From Cervus elaphus (Eukaryota; Chordata; Mammalia; Artiodactyla; Cervidae): 64,000 bases of DNA. The DNA lies in the NCBI RefSeq assembly GCF_910594005.1, contig NC_057826.1:29173501-29237500 (forward strand), written 5' to 3'. Made by a program: the position numbers and the translations under genes. Position 1 is the stretch's first letter. The number at the start of each line of letters is the position of its first letter. Below the pieces are notes generated by a model. It made no database searches. It saw only the letters and a list, made by a program, of their open reading frames with translations, and had not been told where the DNA came from. Positions 35,646 to 48,879 of the stretch are shown one piece after another.

Positions 35646-36575
35646 ATGAGCACACTATATAACTACACTGATTAAAGATGTTTATAGGCAAGAAGCTACC
35701 TGAAATACTCAAAATCATTGACCTATTATACAGAATCCAATATTCCATACAGTATTTGAAGGTCTTGGAGAGTAGACCCATTCAATAATTCAGTTAACAA
35801 GGTAATAAAAACACTTCAGTATTTCTGAAAGTCATATTGTAATTCAGACATATTATTTGTTACCATAGTTAGTTCTACATCTCCAATTCTAAATCTACAT
35901 CATAAGGATTCTAATCTAAATCATAAGGATTTCAATAGCATTAAAGATATTTTAAATAACCTACTTCCCATACAACTTTTCCCTTTCTGATTTTAATTGT
36001 TAAAAGAACAAATAATTTTTTTTTAAGTTCAAATATAGAAGTATGTAGAGAAAAAACTCAAAGTGCTACTTCCTTCTGTTCTACATTTTACTTCCTACAT
36101 GTGACATACAACTATAAAGTTCGGCGTTTATGTGGCCAGATATTTTTCTACATATTTACAAAATACGTATGTTCAAATTACATACATGAAAACGAATCTT
36201 ATAAAAAAAAACAGAAGAAAACATTCCTAATTGCTAGTTCACTTCATCTGGCAACACAGCAACCAAAAGACAGTTATGTGGGCAATCTTTTGCCTCCAAG
36301 AGTGCTAGGAATTTTTTCAAACAAAATCTTATATTCTGCAGAACATAGGAAAATTTGCTGAAAAAGCCTAAATCCTTAGTTATTACCCATTCCCAAAGAT
36401 GTTTTTATGGTTTTCTTTTGTTTTTTAAAAACCAGAATGGTTCCTGCCCTCTTTCCTCTCTGAACAACTTATTTTTAGATTCTTTTTTCTATCAAGAATA
36501 TTTAACCACTTCTATTCCTCTGTCAAGATTTTCAATCAACTTGTTTCTTTACTTTTTCAAGAGCAAACAAGTCAA
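35646..36575. other. First-intron sequence: nothing recognised
   Basis: AT-rich. Frames at 36101-36361 and 36355-36579 have no recognisable product. Confidence 0.4.
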
Positions 36576-36579
36576 TTAA

Positions 36580-36985
36580 AAATCCTGACAAAGATTAGAT
36601 ACAAAAAACCTATAGCTAACATCGTACTTAATGCTGAGAAACTAAAACTTTTCCAACTAAAATCAAGTACAAAGCAAGACTATATCCTCTCATTACTCCT
36701 TTTCAACATGACACTAGAAGTCTATGCTAATGTAGTAAGACAAGAAAAGGAAATAATGGACAGATAGATTGGAAAAAAAAAACACAGAGCTCTCTTTGCA
36801 TACAGATGACATGATTGTCTATACAGAAAATCCAAAAGAATTCCAAAAAAACCCTCTTAGAACTAATAATCTATTATAATTATAGCAAAGTTACAGAATA
36901 CAATAAACAAAAGTTTATTGCTTTCCTATATGTCCCAGTAATGAATAAGTGCAACCTGAAGTTAAAAACAGTATCATTTATGTTC
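36580..36985 (+). repeat. L1 ORF2 fragment
   Basis: Reverse-transcriptase region phrases: aacctatagctaacatcgta, aagactatatcctctcatta, then tacagatgacatgattgtct. It ends at the BovB junction. Confidence 0.7.
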
Positions 36986-36989
36986 CAGT

Positions 36990-38805
36990 TCCACTTCAGT
37001 GGCTCAATCGTGTCCAACTCTTTGCGACCCCAGGAACCACAGCGCGCCAGGCCTCCCTGTCCATCACCAACTCCCTAAGTCTACCCAAACCCATGTCCAT
37101 TGAGTCGGTGATGCCATCCAACCAGCTCATCCTCTGTCGTCCCCTTCTCCTCCTGTCCTCAATCTTTCCTAGCATCAGGGTCTTTTCAAATGAGTCAGCT
37201 CTTCGCATCAGGTGGCCAAAGTACTGGAGTTTCAGCTTCAACATCAGTCCTTCCAGTGAACACCCAGGACTGATCTCCTTTAGGATGGATTGGTTCAATC
37301 TCCTTTAGTCCAAGGGACTCTCAAGAGCCTTCTTTCTCCAATACCACAGTTCAAAAGCATCAATTCTTCAGCACTCAGCTTTTTTTATAGTCCAACTCTC
37401 ACATCCATACGTGACTACTGGAAAAACCATAGCCTTGACTAGACAGACATTAGTTGACAAAGTAATGTGTCTGCTTTTTAATATTCTGTCTTGGTTGGTC
37501 ATAACTTTTCTTCCAAGGAGCAAGCATCTTTTAATTTCATGGCTACAGTCACCATCTGCAGTGATTTTGGAGCCCAGAAAAATAAAGTCTGTCACTGTTT
37601 CCATTGTTTCCCCATCTATTTGCCATGAAGTGATGGGACCAGATGCCATGATCTTCGTTTTTTGAATGCTGAATTTTTTTAAGCCAACGTTTTCACTCTC
37701 CTCTTCCACTTTCATCAAGAGGCTCTTTAGTTCCTCTTCACTTTCTGCCATAAGTGTGGAATCATCTGCCTATCTAAGGTTATTGATACTTCTCCCAGCA
37801 ATCTTGATTCCAACTTGTGCTTCACCCAGCCAGCATTTCTCATGATGTACTCTGCACATAGTTAAATAAACAGGGTAACAATATACAACTTTGACGTACT
37901 CCTTTCCTGATTTGGAACCAGTCTGTTGTTCCATGTCCAGTTCTAACTGTTGCTTCCTGATCTGCATACAGATTTCTCAGGAGGCAGGGAAGGTGGTCTG
38001 GTATTCCCATCTCTTTCAGAATTTTCCACAGTTTGTTGTGATCCACACAGTCAAAGGCTTTGGCAATAGTCAATAAAGCAGAAGCAGAAGTTTTTCTGGA
38101 ACTCTCTGGCTTTTTCAATGATTCAACAGATGTTGGCAATTTCATCTCTGGTTCCTTTGCCTTTTCTAAATCCAGCTTGAACATATGGAAGTTCATGGTT
38201 CACGTACTATTGAAGCCTGACTTGGAGAATTTTGAACATTACTTTGCTAGTATGTGAGATGACAGCAATTGTGCAGTTGTCTGAATATTCTTTGGCATTG
38301 CCTTTCTTTGGGATTGGAATGAAAACTGAACTTTTCCAGTCCTGTGGCCACTGCTGAGTTTTTCAAATTTGCTGGCATATTGAGTGCAGCACTTGCACAG
38401 CGTCCTCTTTGAGGATTTGAAATAGCTCAACTGGAATTCCATCACCTCCACCAGCTTTGTTCACAGTGATGCTTCCTAAGGCCCACTTGACTTCGCATTC
38501 CAGGATGTCTGGCTCTAGGTGAGTGATCACACCATCATAGTTCCCTGGGTCATGAAGATACTTTTTGTACAGTCTTCTGTGTATCCTTGCCACCTCTTCT
38601 TAATGTTTTCTGCTTTTAGGTCCATACCATTTCTGTCCTTTATTGTGCCCATCTTTGCATGAAATGTTCCCTTGGTATCTCTAATTTTCTTGAAGAGATC
38701 TCTAGTCTTTCCCATTCTATTGTTTTCCTCTAGTTCTTTGCATTGATCACTGAGGAAGGCTTTCTTATCTCTCCTTGCTATTCTCTGGAACTCTGCATTC
38801 AAAAT
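36990..38805 (-). mobile_element. BovB LINE (~1.8 kb, 5'-truncated)
   Basis: From right to left: frame 38802-38527 (NAEFQRIARRDKKAFLSDQC), 38593-38363 (NKAGGGDGIPVELFQILKED), 38196-37840 (AFDCVDHNKLWKILKEMGIP and LLRNLYADQEATVRT, the reverse-transcriptase palm region), 37751-37368 (MASGPITSWQIDGETMETVT) and 37298-36996 (terminal region). Frameshifts break the frame several times and the catalytic core is not intact. Confidence 0.95.
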
Positions 38806-39445
38806 TTAGTCATTTTAAATATCCAATAAACACTAAGGAAAATCAATTAATAAAATAATAGACAAGCTTAAGACTTGTTACCGAAATTGCTTTAAAACCT
38901 ATGTCTTCAATTGCCTTAACCATAAAAGCAATACTAATCCATAAATTAACTTTCTTCCACAAATGTTACTCAAAAATGAGAAGAAATATGTGAATCCACT
39001 GTGAAAAAGTACTTATATCTCCTCTAAGATCATGCCATGGAAATTTTTTTATTCTAGAATGCATTTCCTTAAATGACAAATCTCATATTTACCACATAAA
39101 GTTAGTTTTCTTACCAAAGAAAACTCTAAGTCTAGAATACACTTCTTCAAAAAGATAAAGTATCACTGACCACACAAAAATTATTTTAAGTGATGTACTA
39201 AAGACACGATGATATGATTAAACTCCACTTTGGCAATCATAAGACTTAGGTTGCCATCCAAGCTCTGTCTCTCACAATATGACGAACTTTGAGGAAGTCA
39301 AATTGTTTTATATCTAAGGTTTTTCCCAGTTTGATAATTCTAAATACCTTGGAGTGTTACACAAATTGTTAATTTTTTTCCAAAGAGAAATAAATGTGTT
39401 TTCTCTATATATAACTGATGTTTATCAGTTTAAATTTTACATTAT
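38806..39445. other. First-intron sequence with a possible MIR
   Basis: 39215-39330 (aagacttaggttgccatcca, ctctgtctctcacaatatga) has a weak MIR-like order. The rest is unassigned AT-rich DNA. Confidence 0.35.
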
Positions 39446-39566
39446 TGTTGTTCTTCAGTCACTTAAGTCATGTCCGACTCTGTGACCCATGAAGCTCCCC
39501 CCCAAGCTCCTCTGTCCATGGGATTTCCCAGGCAAGAATACTGGAGTAGTGTTTCCTTCTCCATTA
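39446..39566 (-). mobile_element. Partial Bov-A SINE
   Basis: Contains tgttcttcagtcacttaagt, a C-rich interruption, then tccatgggatttcccaggca and gtttccttctccat. Confidence 0.8.
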
Positions 39567-39655
39567 AATTTTCCATATCACCTATGGTTACAAACTTTAT
39601 ATATAGTACAGACGTTTCCTTAATACTTTAATTCCATCAAGAATATTATAACCAT

Positions 39656-39770
39656 GGGAATTCCCTGATGGTCCAGTGGTTAGGACTCCATGCTTACACT
39701 GCCAAGGGCCCAGGTCAAGAAACTAAGATCCCACAAACCACAAACATAACAAAGGGGAAAAAAAAGAATA
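39656..39770 (+). mobile_element. CHR-1-type tRNA-Glu SINE
   Basis: Head gggaattccctgatggtcca, then gttaggactccatgcttaca, ending aactaagatcccacaaacca and an A-rich tail. Confidence 0.8.
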
Positions 39771-40088
39771 TTATAAGCTATAATATTATATTTAGGAATG
39801 TGATATAGAAGATTCTATGACAAAGGGAATTAGCAATACAAGGTATAAGAAGACACAGATTCCCCAGGATCTCTTCAAAAGTTTATATAATTATGTATAA
39901 TTTAATATATACTATAAACTCTAAAAGTTTATAGCAATTCTGTTCCAAAAATATATATTTTCAGCATTTGAAAAAATTGGTTCAATGCTTTTAAAATCAC
40001 ATATTTTTAAACATATATACATACAAACACATAAATGTATGCACATAAATATATACAAGTATACAGAGGAAGAGAGTGTCCTTTAGAG

Positions 40089-40580
40089 CAGTGGTCCCCA
40101 ACCTTTTTGGCACCAGGGACCAGCTTCATGGAAGACAGTTTTCCATGGACCGAGAGGAGAGGGGAATGGTTTCGAGATGATTCAAGAGAATTACATTTAT
40201 TGTGTACTTTATTTCTATTATTTATCTTTATTTCTATTACACTGTACACTTTATTTCTATTATTAATCTTTATTTCTATTACATTGTGATATATAATGAA
40301 ATAATTATACAACTCACCATAATGTAGAATCAGACCATGAGGCATTAGATTCTCATAAGGAGTATGCAACTTAGATTCCTCACATGCACAGTTCATAGTA
40401 GGGTTCACACTCCTATCACTATAATCATCTAATGCTGCGGGTGATCCGACAGGAAGGGGAGCTCAGGTGGTGCTGTTAGTGATGGGGAGCAGCTGCAAAT
40501 ACAGATGAAGCTTCGCTCGCTCACCCATCACTCATCTCCTGCTGTGTGGCCCAGCTCCTAACAAGCCAAGGCTTAAAGTT
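40089..40580 (+). mobile_element. hAT-type DNA transposon, 3'-truncated
   Basis: Begins with cagtggtccccaacctttttgg, the classic hAT-like terminal sequence, then ccatggaccgagaggagagg. Later segments are catgaggcattagattctca, atgcacagttcatagtaggg and tcatctcctgctgtgtggcc. The far terminus is missing. Around 40209-40290 an AT-rich segment is duplicated in tandem. Confidence 0.65.
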
Positions 40581-40753
40581 TAACAGAGTTCTATGGGACA
40601 TTTTCAGCTCCAGAAACAATGATCTCTAAGTCCACAAAACCTAAAGTTACATGGATGCAAAGCACAAATTCCCCAAGTAATGACTGGGTGTAACACTAAG
40701 TGAAGCCACTCCCACTTCCATCCCTTGGTTCTAGGATTGACGTATTTTACCTA

Positions 40754-40959
40754 CTGCTGTTTAGTCGCTAAGTCCTGTCTGACTCTTTGTGACCCCATGG
40801 ACTGTAGCCAGCCAGGTTCCTCCATCCATGGAATATCCCAGGCAAGAATACTGGAGTGAGCTGCCATTTCCTTCTCCAGGGATTTTCCCAACCTAGGGAT
40901 TGAACCCATGTCCCTTACATTGGCAGGTGGACTCTACCACTGAGCCACCAGATAAGCCC
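40754..40959 (-). mobile_element. Bov-tA SINE with target-site duplication
   Basis: Runs from ctgctgtttagtcgctaagt to gagccaccagataagccc. Direct repeat attttaccta at 40744-40753 and 40960-40969. Confidence 0.9.
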
Positions 40960-41105
40960 ATTTTACCTATTAGGGATTCTCAAAATAATGGTCATACCCA
41001 TATAAATATTTATGATTCAGAAAGCATCCTGGAGAATTGGTGCCCACCCTTTCAGAGTATCACCTCCAATCCAGCATCTTAGTTGCATGCATGAGCCCAT
41101 TATGA

Positions 41106-41320
41106 GCTTCCCTGGTGGCTCAAACAGTAAAGCATCAGCCTACAATGCAGGAGACCTGGATTCGATCCCTGGGTCAGGAAGGTCCCCTGGAGAAGGAAAC
41201 AGAAACCCACTCCAGTATTCTTGCCTGGAGAATCCTGTAGATGGAGAAGCCTGGTAGTCTACAGTCCATGGGGTCGCAAAGAGTCAGACACAACTGAGCG
41301 ACTTCACTCACTCACTCACC
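41106..41320 (+). mobile_element. Bov-tA SINE
   Basis: Head gcttccctggtggctcaaac, middle ttcgatccctgggtcaggaa, end ggtcgcaaagagtcagacac then a cactcactcac tail. Confidence 0.9.
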
Positions 41321-41538
41321 AATCTAGAATACAAGTGGAGCAGTTAGTGTTAAGATCAATGATTTCATGAACTTTCATGAAAACGTCACACATCTTTTCC
41401 AACAGAGTGGGACTCTTGGTAAGAGAAAATGTTGCTCAAGATACCATACTGGTAAATTAAACACTATGTTAAGTGTTCAGATAGTGGTGCTGGCCACAGC
41501 CTTATGAGTATGAAAAGCACACCTCTATTCAGAATGTT

Positions 41539-41732
41539 GCTTCCCTTGTGGCTCAGCTGCTAAAGAATCTGCCTGCAATGCGGGAGACCTAGGTTCGATC
41601 CCTGGGTTGGGAAGATCCTCTGGAGAAGAGAAAGGCTACCCACTCCAGTATTCTGGCCTGGTGAATTCCAAGGACTGTATAGTCCATGGGGTCTCAAAGA
41701 GTCGGACACGACTGATTAACTTTCACTACTAC
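41539..41732 (+). mobile_element. Bov-tA SINE
   Basis: Head gcttcccttgtggctcagct, middle ggttcgatccctgggttggg, end aaagagtcggacacgactga. Similar attcagaatgtt/atttagaatgtt flanks suggest the duplication. Confidence 0.9.
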
Positions 41733-41739
41733 ATTTAGA

Positions 41740-42545
41740 ATGTTTGTTAACCCCAAACTAAATGAATTGCTCTCCCTCCCAGGACAAGGGAAAGTAGTTT
41801 TAGAGGCTGGTGCTTGACATTTCACACTATGATAGCCTTTACCCCACCGGTCAAGAAATCAATTTGGAAGTTCTAGCAAATACCATGTATGTCTATTCCA
41901 ATTATACATTTGAGAACTGAAGAAATGACTACTAGATGAGAACACAGACCCACTGTGAACTAAATCTGAGTCAGTGAAAGTGAACATCACTCAGTCATGT
42001 CCCAACAGGTTCCTCAACTACCCAAATTAATTTCTTAGAACACTATACAACTTCTAAACTGTCTCAAATGTAAGTACATCATTTTTCCTCATTAGAAATG
42101 TACACTATTCTCATATTCTCCACATCATCATCTGTGCCTATATATGGTGAATGATATACAATATTCCCAATATGTATGCATATTGTCCAAACACTTCAGC
42201 CAGTGTCATACTAATTATGAATTCCACCATCTTTAATCTCAGTTATGGACTCCACTAACTGTAGCCACTCCTCTCTTTCTAAAACAGTTTTCTATATCCT
42301 ACGTATGGTCGTCCTGTTTACCACTATTCCTATCATCATTTTTGCATCTTGAAAATTCTCATAAATGAGCCAGTCATTATCCTAGGCACTTAATTCCATG
42401 ACTTCCTTAACCCCAATGATCTCTTGCCCCATCACACTTCAGTCACCCACCCTCATACCTTCAAACTCAATCGTGTCATTATCAGTAGATACATCTCTGG
42501 ATTCTCTATTTCTAGCATCCAGTTATCTAAACATCTCTTCTCTTT
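41740..42545. other. First-intron sequence: nothing firm
   Basis: A 30-bp Bov-A scrap (agtgaacatcactcagtcat) lies near 41980. The rest is unassigned and pyrimidine-rich towards 42540. Confidence 0.4.
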
Positions 42546-42550
42546 TCAGA

Positions 42551-42771
42551 TGTGCTAAGTCGCTTCAGTCCTGTCCAGTTCTTTGCAACCCTATGGACTG
42601 ACTGCACCCCACCAGGCTCCTCTGGCCATGGGATTCTCCAGACAAGAATACTGGAGTGGGCTGCCATTTCCTCCTCCAGGGGATCTTCCTGACTCAGGGA
42701 TCAAACCTGCATCTCTAATATCTCCTGCAATGGCAGGTAGGTTTTTTACCACTAGCACTACCTGAGAAGCC
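42551..42771 (-). mobile_element. Bov-tA SINE
   Basis: Runs from tgtgctaagtcgcttcagtc to cactacctgagaagcc. ctcttttcagatg and ctcctttcagatg on the two sides fit a decayed target duplication. Confidence 0.88.
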
Positions 42772-43379
42772 CTCTCCTTTCAGATGACCTGCACTAAGTA
42801 CCATCACTCTGTCCTCTGACCCCACAAGGACCTTCCCACTGACACTACTACTCTTCCCTATTCATCACCCCCTCAAGGTCCTAAATTACACAAGCTAGGA
42901 TTTCAGCATCTAAAATTATAAGCAATCCTTTGCATATAACTTAACTCATTTGCCCCCTCTCCTCTGTTATACTCCTTATCCATTTGTTATTAAACCCATC
43001 TATCCACCAGTCCATGCCTGTAGCTGAGCTGGCTAAATTTTGCTGGAGAAACCATCACCCTTACAGACTAAATTCACTTTAAAGTTATTACCACAGATTT
43101 CTGATAAGCACTCAACACTTCCAGACATTCCTGCTACACTTTCTAAGTAAATTCATTTTCTCAAACTGAGAGAACTAGTTCATACTTTCTCTTCTCTCCT
43201 CAGACTTCCAACACTTCCTATTCCCACCTCATTCATAGCTGGTGTCTTGGCTTCATACTATATTAATACGGGATGTGGTCAGACAAAAATCACCTATTTC
43301 TAAACACTAATTCTATCAACCCAATTGCTTCTATATTATCTTTATGCACTACCTGCCTGCCTTTAAAGTGAAAAAAAGT

Positions 43380-44950
43380 ATTCTTGCTCTTATCTAGGGC
43401 CAGCCTCTTCCCTCCTCTTGTGCCTCCAACTCATTCCCAATCTCTACTCAAGTACTTTCATTCTGCAAGTTTTCCCTTATTCTCCTGCATTATGAACTTA
43501 TACCTCTCCTGAATCATTTCTATTGGAATACAAACACATCTCAGTATCGACAACCATTTTAAAACACACACACACATTCTACTTTACATTCCTTTCCAGT
43601 TACCACCCAATTTCTCTGCTCCCATTCACAGCAAAGTTCCTGAAGAAAGACTTGTCTAGAATTCTGTCTTCACTGCCTCACCTCTCATTTTCTAACTCAT
43701 TCCAATTCATCTTTTATTCCTGACTTTACACTGAAACATTTCTCAAGAATCTCACCAATGTCCTCATTCTTGCCAGAGCCAATAATTAACAGAGAGTTCT
43801 CTGCCCGTAACCTACACTACCTCTTAGCAACATTAACACAACTGACCACTTCCTCAACCTGGAACATTATATTCTCTAGGCTTCGGTGACCTCACACTTA
43901 TCTGATTTTCCTCTTGCCTACCTGCTCTTTTTCCATTTGTTTTGCTGGCTCCTTGTCCTCTACAAGACATCTAAAAGTGCCCAAAGTTATGTCCTGGGTA
44001 CTCTTTTCCATAACTGATCACATATATACAAACTGGCTTTAATGATGATTCTCAGAATGAGACTACAGCCCTGATCTCATTCTTATGCTCCAGACACCAG
44101 TTCGACTACCTAATCAACAACCACTCGGACATCTAGAGTTATCTCAAAAGCAACAGTGTAAAACAGAACTCTTGTTTCTTTCACCCTGCTCTACCTGCTT
44201 CTCCCACAACTATTACTACTTCAATAAATGTCACCACCACCTAACCAGTTGCTCAATCCAAAAACCTAGAAGACTTCCTTCATTTCTCTCTTCATAATTC
44301 CTCACATTTAACTGATTTCAAGACCAACTGAATCCACACGAAAAATACACACTAAAATTCACTTTTTGTCATCCCCATTGCTACAAGCCACTGTCACTTA
44401 CCATCTGAAGTAATGCTACAGATTCCCAAGCGCTCTCCATGATTCTACTATGGCCCCCAACCCACACTCATCACTAGCCCCCAAATTCATCTCTATAGAA
44501 TTAAATTAGAAATTAGCTTTAAATTAGAAATTGGCTCATTTCACTCACTTGTTCATGATGTTAAAGAGCATAAAATAAATGTGTTACCACAGCCCTGAAG
44601 ACTCTTCATGATCTGACCTCAACCTAAATCTCCAGTTTCATGTCCTACCAATTTAAAACTCATCTTCTTTCTGTCCTTTCAACATGCAAAGTCATTCAAG
44701 TTTCAAGGCCAGAAACTCTCTTCCCCCCAATTATCCTATGGATGTCTCTTCTCAGCATTCAAGTCTCAAAAAAAAGTCTCAACACCAAATGTCATGTGTT
44801 CACAACGATTCTTACCGAAAAATTGTCCCTACGCTTATCCAGGACTAGCCCTTCATTTGTGCCATAATATAATCAAAATTCTTATTAGAAACTGATCTCT
44901 CCAATCTTTTGAAAGATCTTATCCAATAATATCTCCTCTTCAGAGATGTC
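43380..44950 (+). repeat. Long L2 LINE segment
   Basis: L2 consensus order is followed over >1 kb: ttaccacccaatttctctgc, ctgaccacttcctcaacctg, tttgctggctccttgtcctc, gtaaaacagaactcttgttt and tcttcatgatctgacctcaa. Heavily mutated with no coding frame. Confidence 0.65.
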
Positions 44951-44956
44951 TTCTTA

Positions 44957-45255
44957 GGGTTTCCCTGGTGATCCAGTGGTTAAGAATCCACCTGCCAATG
45001 CAAGGGACACGGGCTCCATCCCTGCTCCGCGAAGACGCCACATGCCATGGAGCAACGAGGCCCCCGCACCACAGCTACCGAGCCACGCTTGAGCCCGGCT
45101 CGAGGGACTGCACGCAGCAAATGCTGAAGCCCACACACCCAGCGCCTGAGCTCTGCAAGAAGAGAAGCCTCGGCTTCCCGCAACTAGACAAAGACCACAC
45201 GCGGCAATGAAGACCCACCACAGCCAAAAACAATTTAAATATAAATTAATTAATT
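44957..45255 (+). mobile_element. CHR-2-type tRNA-Glu SINE inside L2
   Basis: Head agggtttccctggtgatcca, then aatccacctgccaatgcaag, a CpG-bearing body (aagacgccacatgccatgga, gcctcggcttcccgcaacta) and an attaattaattaat tail. Confidence 0.87.
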
Positions 45256-45960
45256 AATAGAGATGCCTTCTTTACCACATCTGTAAGACATCTAAAAGTT
45301 GAAATACCCGGAGTTATATCCTAAGCACTCTTCTTCCTCCATAAATGGTAACATGGAGTACAGATGGCTTTAACTATGACTCTCAACTAGATTTCAGGTG
45401 TTCTCCTATGACTCACCCACCCACTTCAGTGATACAGACAACTGGAATTAGCAGCAGTTTTTCTGTAATTCCTACTTTTCCTGATTTCCTGAAATACAGC
45501 ATTTGCCCTCCCCTTGCGGCTTCAGTCCTTCTAGCTGGTTTGCAGGTCTACAATTGCTAGTATTAATTTCCCAGTGGCTTAAAATATCTAAGGTGTTTTG
45601 TTTTCCTGACTAAACCCCAATGATACATATCCTGCTCTTTATAGCCCACTTATCAAAATCAATAATTTCATATTTGTTAACTGTGTTTAATATCTGTCTC
45701 TCCTGCCAGGGTATTCAACAAGAACAGGGATCACATTTGTTATACTCATTATTGAATCCCAAGCCCTGTGTTTCAGGACAAATATTGGTTGAATGAATGT
45801 AACACCTTGGTACAATAAAGTTCCACTCACTACATCAAACATAAACAGCTCCAACTCTCAAAGTTCCTCTACTGTCTACCACAATCTAACCCCATTAAAA
45901 ACAACACCTCTTGAATTTTGCCTTCTTTTCATTTGCTTATTCAGCCACCTCAGGGGTTTG
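45256..45960 (+). repeat. L2-like continuation
   Basis: taagacatctaaaagttgaa followed by ggagttatatcctaagcact closely parallels 43967-44010, indicating a second L2 piece or a duplicated segment. Later text (ctcctgccagggtattcaac, attgaatcccaagccctgtg) is typical of an old LINE 3' end. Confidence 0.5.
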
Positions 45961-46790
45961 GAATTACTCATTTCAACCTAGCACCTGGTACTTCACATTC
46001 TGCCCTAGAATACAATCAAGAACTCTCAAGTTGCCTTTTTACTTTTAGACTGTCTCATTTGTGATTAACATGAAATGAGATTATCCCTGTGATGAAACCA
46101 GTAGTGCAATCTGATTTTCTGATCTAAAAATCTAGTTTTGATATTAAATATTCTAATTAGTATCCTGTTATAAAACTCATTTAATTAAAACTAATATTAG
46201 ATCCCCTAAAATGTGTTAATTCATGTAAACAAGTGTTCAACAAGAGAAAATAAAACCGGTTAGCATAAATGAGAGCAAGTATAAAATTGCACTCCATTTT
46301 TGTTTAGTTTTATAGAAAATTTCTACTTATTCAGAAAACAAAAAAATACTTGAGGAAAATCTTTATGCCATAATGGCATTTATTTTATTGCCAAATTCAA
46401 ATTCATTTAATAAATATTCATCATGTGACAGGCACTGTTAACACTGGGGATGCCTCAGTGAGCAAAACAAAGATGCCTGCCCTCATGGAGTTTACCAAAG
46501 GGCCTGGTAAAAGATCATGTAAGACAGAAAAGAGTCTGGATTCTACTTGCATGAAACGGGAAGATACTGCAGAGTTTAGGGCAGAGAAGTAACATAAATT
46601 ACTTATTTAAAGTATCATTCTGGCTACTGTACGGAAACAGACAAAAAGGGCATGAGCAAAACCAGATAAACTAAGTCATGGGCTAGTGTCATAATCCAAA
46701 CAAGAGAGGAAGGTACTCAAACCAACATGATAGTAATAAAAATGGAGCAGAAAGTGGTCAGATTCTAACCTTAAACACATATTAACAGAG
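45961..46790. repeat. Intron with an old interspersed repeat
   Basis: 46400-46770 contains gtgacaggcactgttaacac, a catggagtttaccaaagggc region and a catgggctagtgtcataatc region. This combination is widespread in old mammalian repeats whose exact family I cannot name. Confidence 0.4.
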
Positions 46791-46799
46791 GAGGAACCA

Positions 46800-47320
46800 G
46801 AAACTATCAAGAAGCATGAAAAGATGATCAATCAAGGAAATACACTGCATAATCAAAAAGTAAAACACCATTTCACATCTAAAAATTTTTAGAAATTTTC
46901 AAGTCTGACAGTATCAAATGTTGGCAAAGATACAGAAAACCAGATTTTCACACAGCCTATAGGCGAGTAGACTATATAGTCCTTTGGAGGACAATTTGGC
47001 ATTTCTTAGTAAAATTAAGCATCTACATGCTTAATTATCTAATACTTCTAATTCTAGAAATATAACCTGGAGAACACCTAAGCCATGTATACGAGGAGAC
47101 ATGTACAAGAATGTTATGGAAATATTTCCTATAGCAAGAACAAATTTGTAAACAACACATGTTCATTAACAGGAAAATGGATAAATAAAATACAATAAAA
47201 TTATGCAGTGGAATACTATAAAACAGTGGAAATAAATTACAACTATATGCATCAACATGGATGAATCTCAAAACTATAACTCAAAACGACAATGTTAAAT
47301 GAACAAAGTTAAAAAAGAAA
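46800..47320 (+). repeat. Old L1 3' fragment
   Basis: L1-like order: atgatcaatcaaggaaatac, atgttggcaaagatacagaa, gtggaatactataaaacagt, atgcatcaacatggatgaat. Confidence 0.55.
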
Positions 47321-48875
47321 ACATAGAAATTGGAAACCCTGTACACTGCTGGGATATAAAATAGTGCAACTATGATGAAAAGCCACTAGAGTTACTAAAA
47401 GATTAAATGAAATAATGAAAAAAAAACATTCAGTGCTATGCCTAGGACACTATATACATTTCTGTAGGAGTGACATTACTTTTTAAAACTTTCCTAGATT
47501 ATTCTAACCCTCCTCTTGACCTACTTCCTTCTGGAAGATTTTGTCATTATCCTGAAAAAAAGATTAGAAAAATCCTTTTCAGAAAGTAACTCTCAAAAAT
47601 CCATTTGAATTTCTCCTTGTGTTTTGGTGTGCCTTATCACAAAGACCAAAAAAAAAAAAAAAAAAAATTAAAGGTCAACCAAGACTTTTAAAAGTCAACC
47701 AAGAAGAAAGTTATTAAACAAGAAACCCTTCAAAATCACAAATATCATTAATGACAATCATTCTACTATTTTTAGGCAGAAACATTCGAGTGTTTTGTAA
47801 ACGAATAATATAATAATACTATATAGTCAATCTCAAGCAGAAATACAGTTAACTATAATTTAAAAACTGAATTGTTCTTGCCTCCATGATCATTAGAACA
47901 CCCAGATGGGTCTGACAAATAGTAATTATCACTTGGATTTTTGCTTCGCCTAACCATTCTCTGTTTTATATATCTTAAGTCCCCAAACTTGGCCTCAATT
48001 CTCCCAAAAGAAAAGGTATCCAACAAAGAACCCAGAGGAATGAACCGTAGTAAAAAGAAATACTGGACCAACTAAGGCTGTAAGCTGGCAAGACAGAGCA
48101 AGGTGTGCTAGATTCCAGGTTTATAAAGGAGTAATTTGCATGCTCCAGAAACTCATAAAACCATAAGTCACAAATCTACAAAGCACAAGGGATTCTTGCA
48201 CACATTACCACTGAAATATTCCTCCACTCACCTTCCAAAATGTAGTTTAGGTTTATACTGCATTTCCAATCCAAAAGTACATTGTTAACACCTTAAGAAG
48301 CATATGGAAACCATTTCCCTGCTCTGTTCCTATATTAAAAATGTTTACTATAAGAGAAACAGATCTCTAAACCTAAACTTTACAACTTATTAAAACAGAA
48401 ACTCTCAAACTTGATTTATCTACAAACATTCAGTTTTATTATTGAACTAAAAGTCTCCACTCTTTCTCCATACTATCTGAAAACATTTCCTATTTCTTAA
48501 AGAACATTTATTCTCTCAATTTTTTGTTTCAAATTTCAACTGCAATATATTTGGAGTTCTAACAAGTACATACTTAATACATTTTGCTTTTAATAATTAA
48601 ATTATTAAACTGCATCCATAAACCTCTCCAGAATGAAATGTAAATAGTAGTCATATAATGAATGGTACTAACTACTCAGTGATTTATTACTTGTCCTATA
48701 TCTGAAAGTTTCTCAAAAAGATTTTGAAAAACAAGAGAGGTACTCAAAAAGTGGTAGACAAGAGTACTCTATTATTTAACAGACACAATCTTTTTATATT
48801 AACTGAATTATCTTAAGATTTCACCAGAACAAACTTTGGCGGGGGGGGGGAGATACTTCAAAAAATAATCAACTT
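47321..48875. other. First-intron sequence: nothing recognised
   Basis: Contains a poly(A) run at 47649-47667 and a G10 run at about 48841. No coding signal. Confidence 0.45.
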
Positions 48876-48879
48876 TCTG

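Noticed and set aside
44990..45200. CpG-containing block as a promoter/CpG island
   Set aside because: The CpGs belong to the body of a CHR-2 SINE, and the same pattern recurs at 48880-49220. There is no exon next to it.
42398..45981. Series of short serine/proline-rich frames as a secreted-protein gene
   Set aside because: Composition comes from the pyrimidine-rich L2 strand and SINEs. No signal sequence, conserved motif or splice pattern supports a gene.
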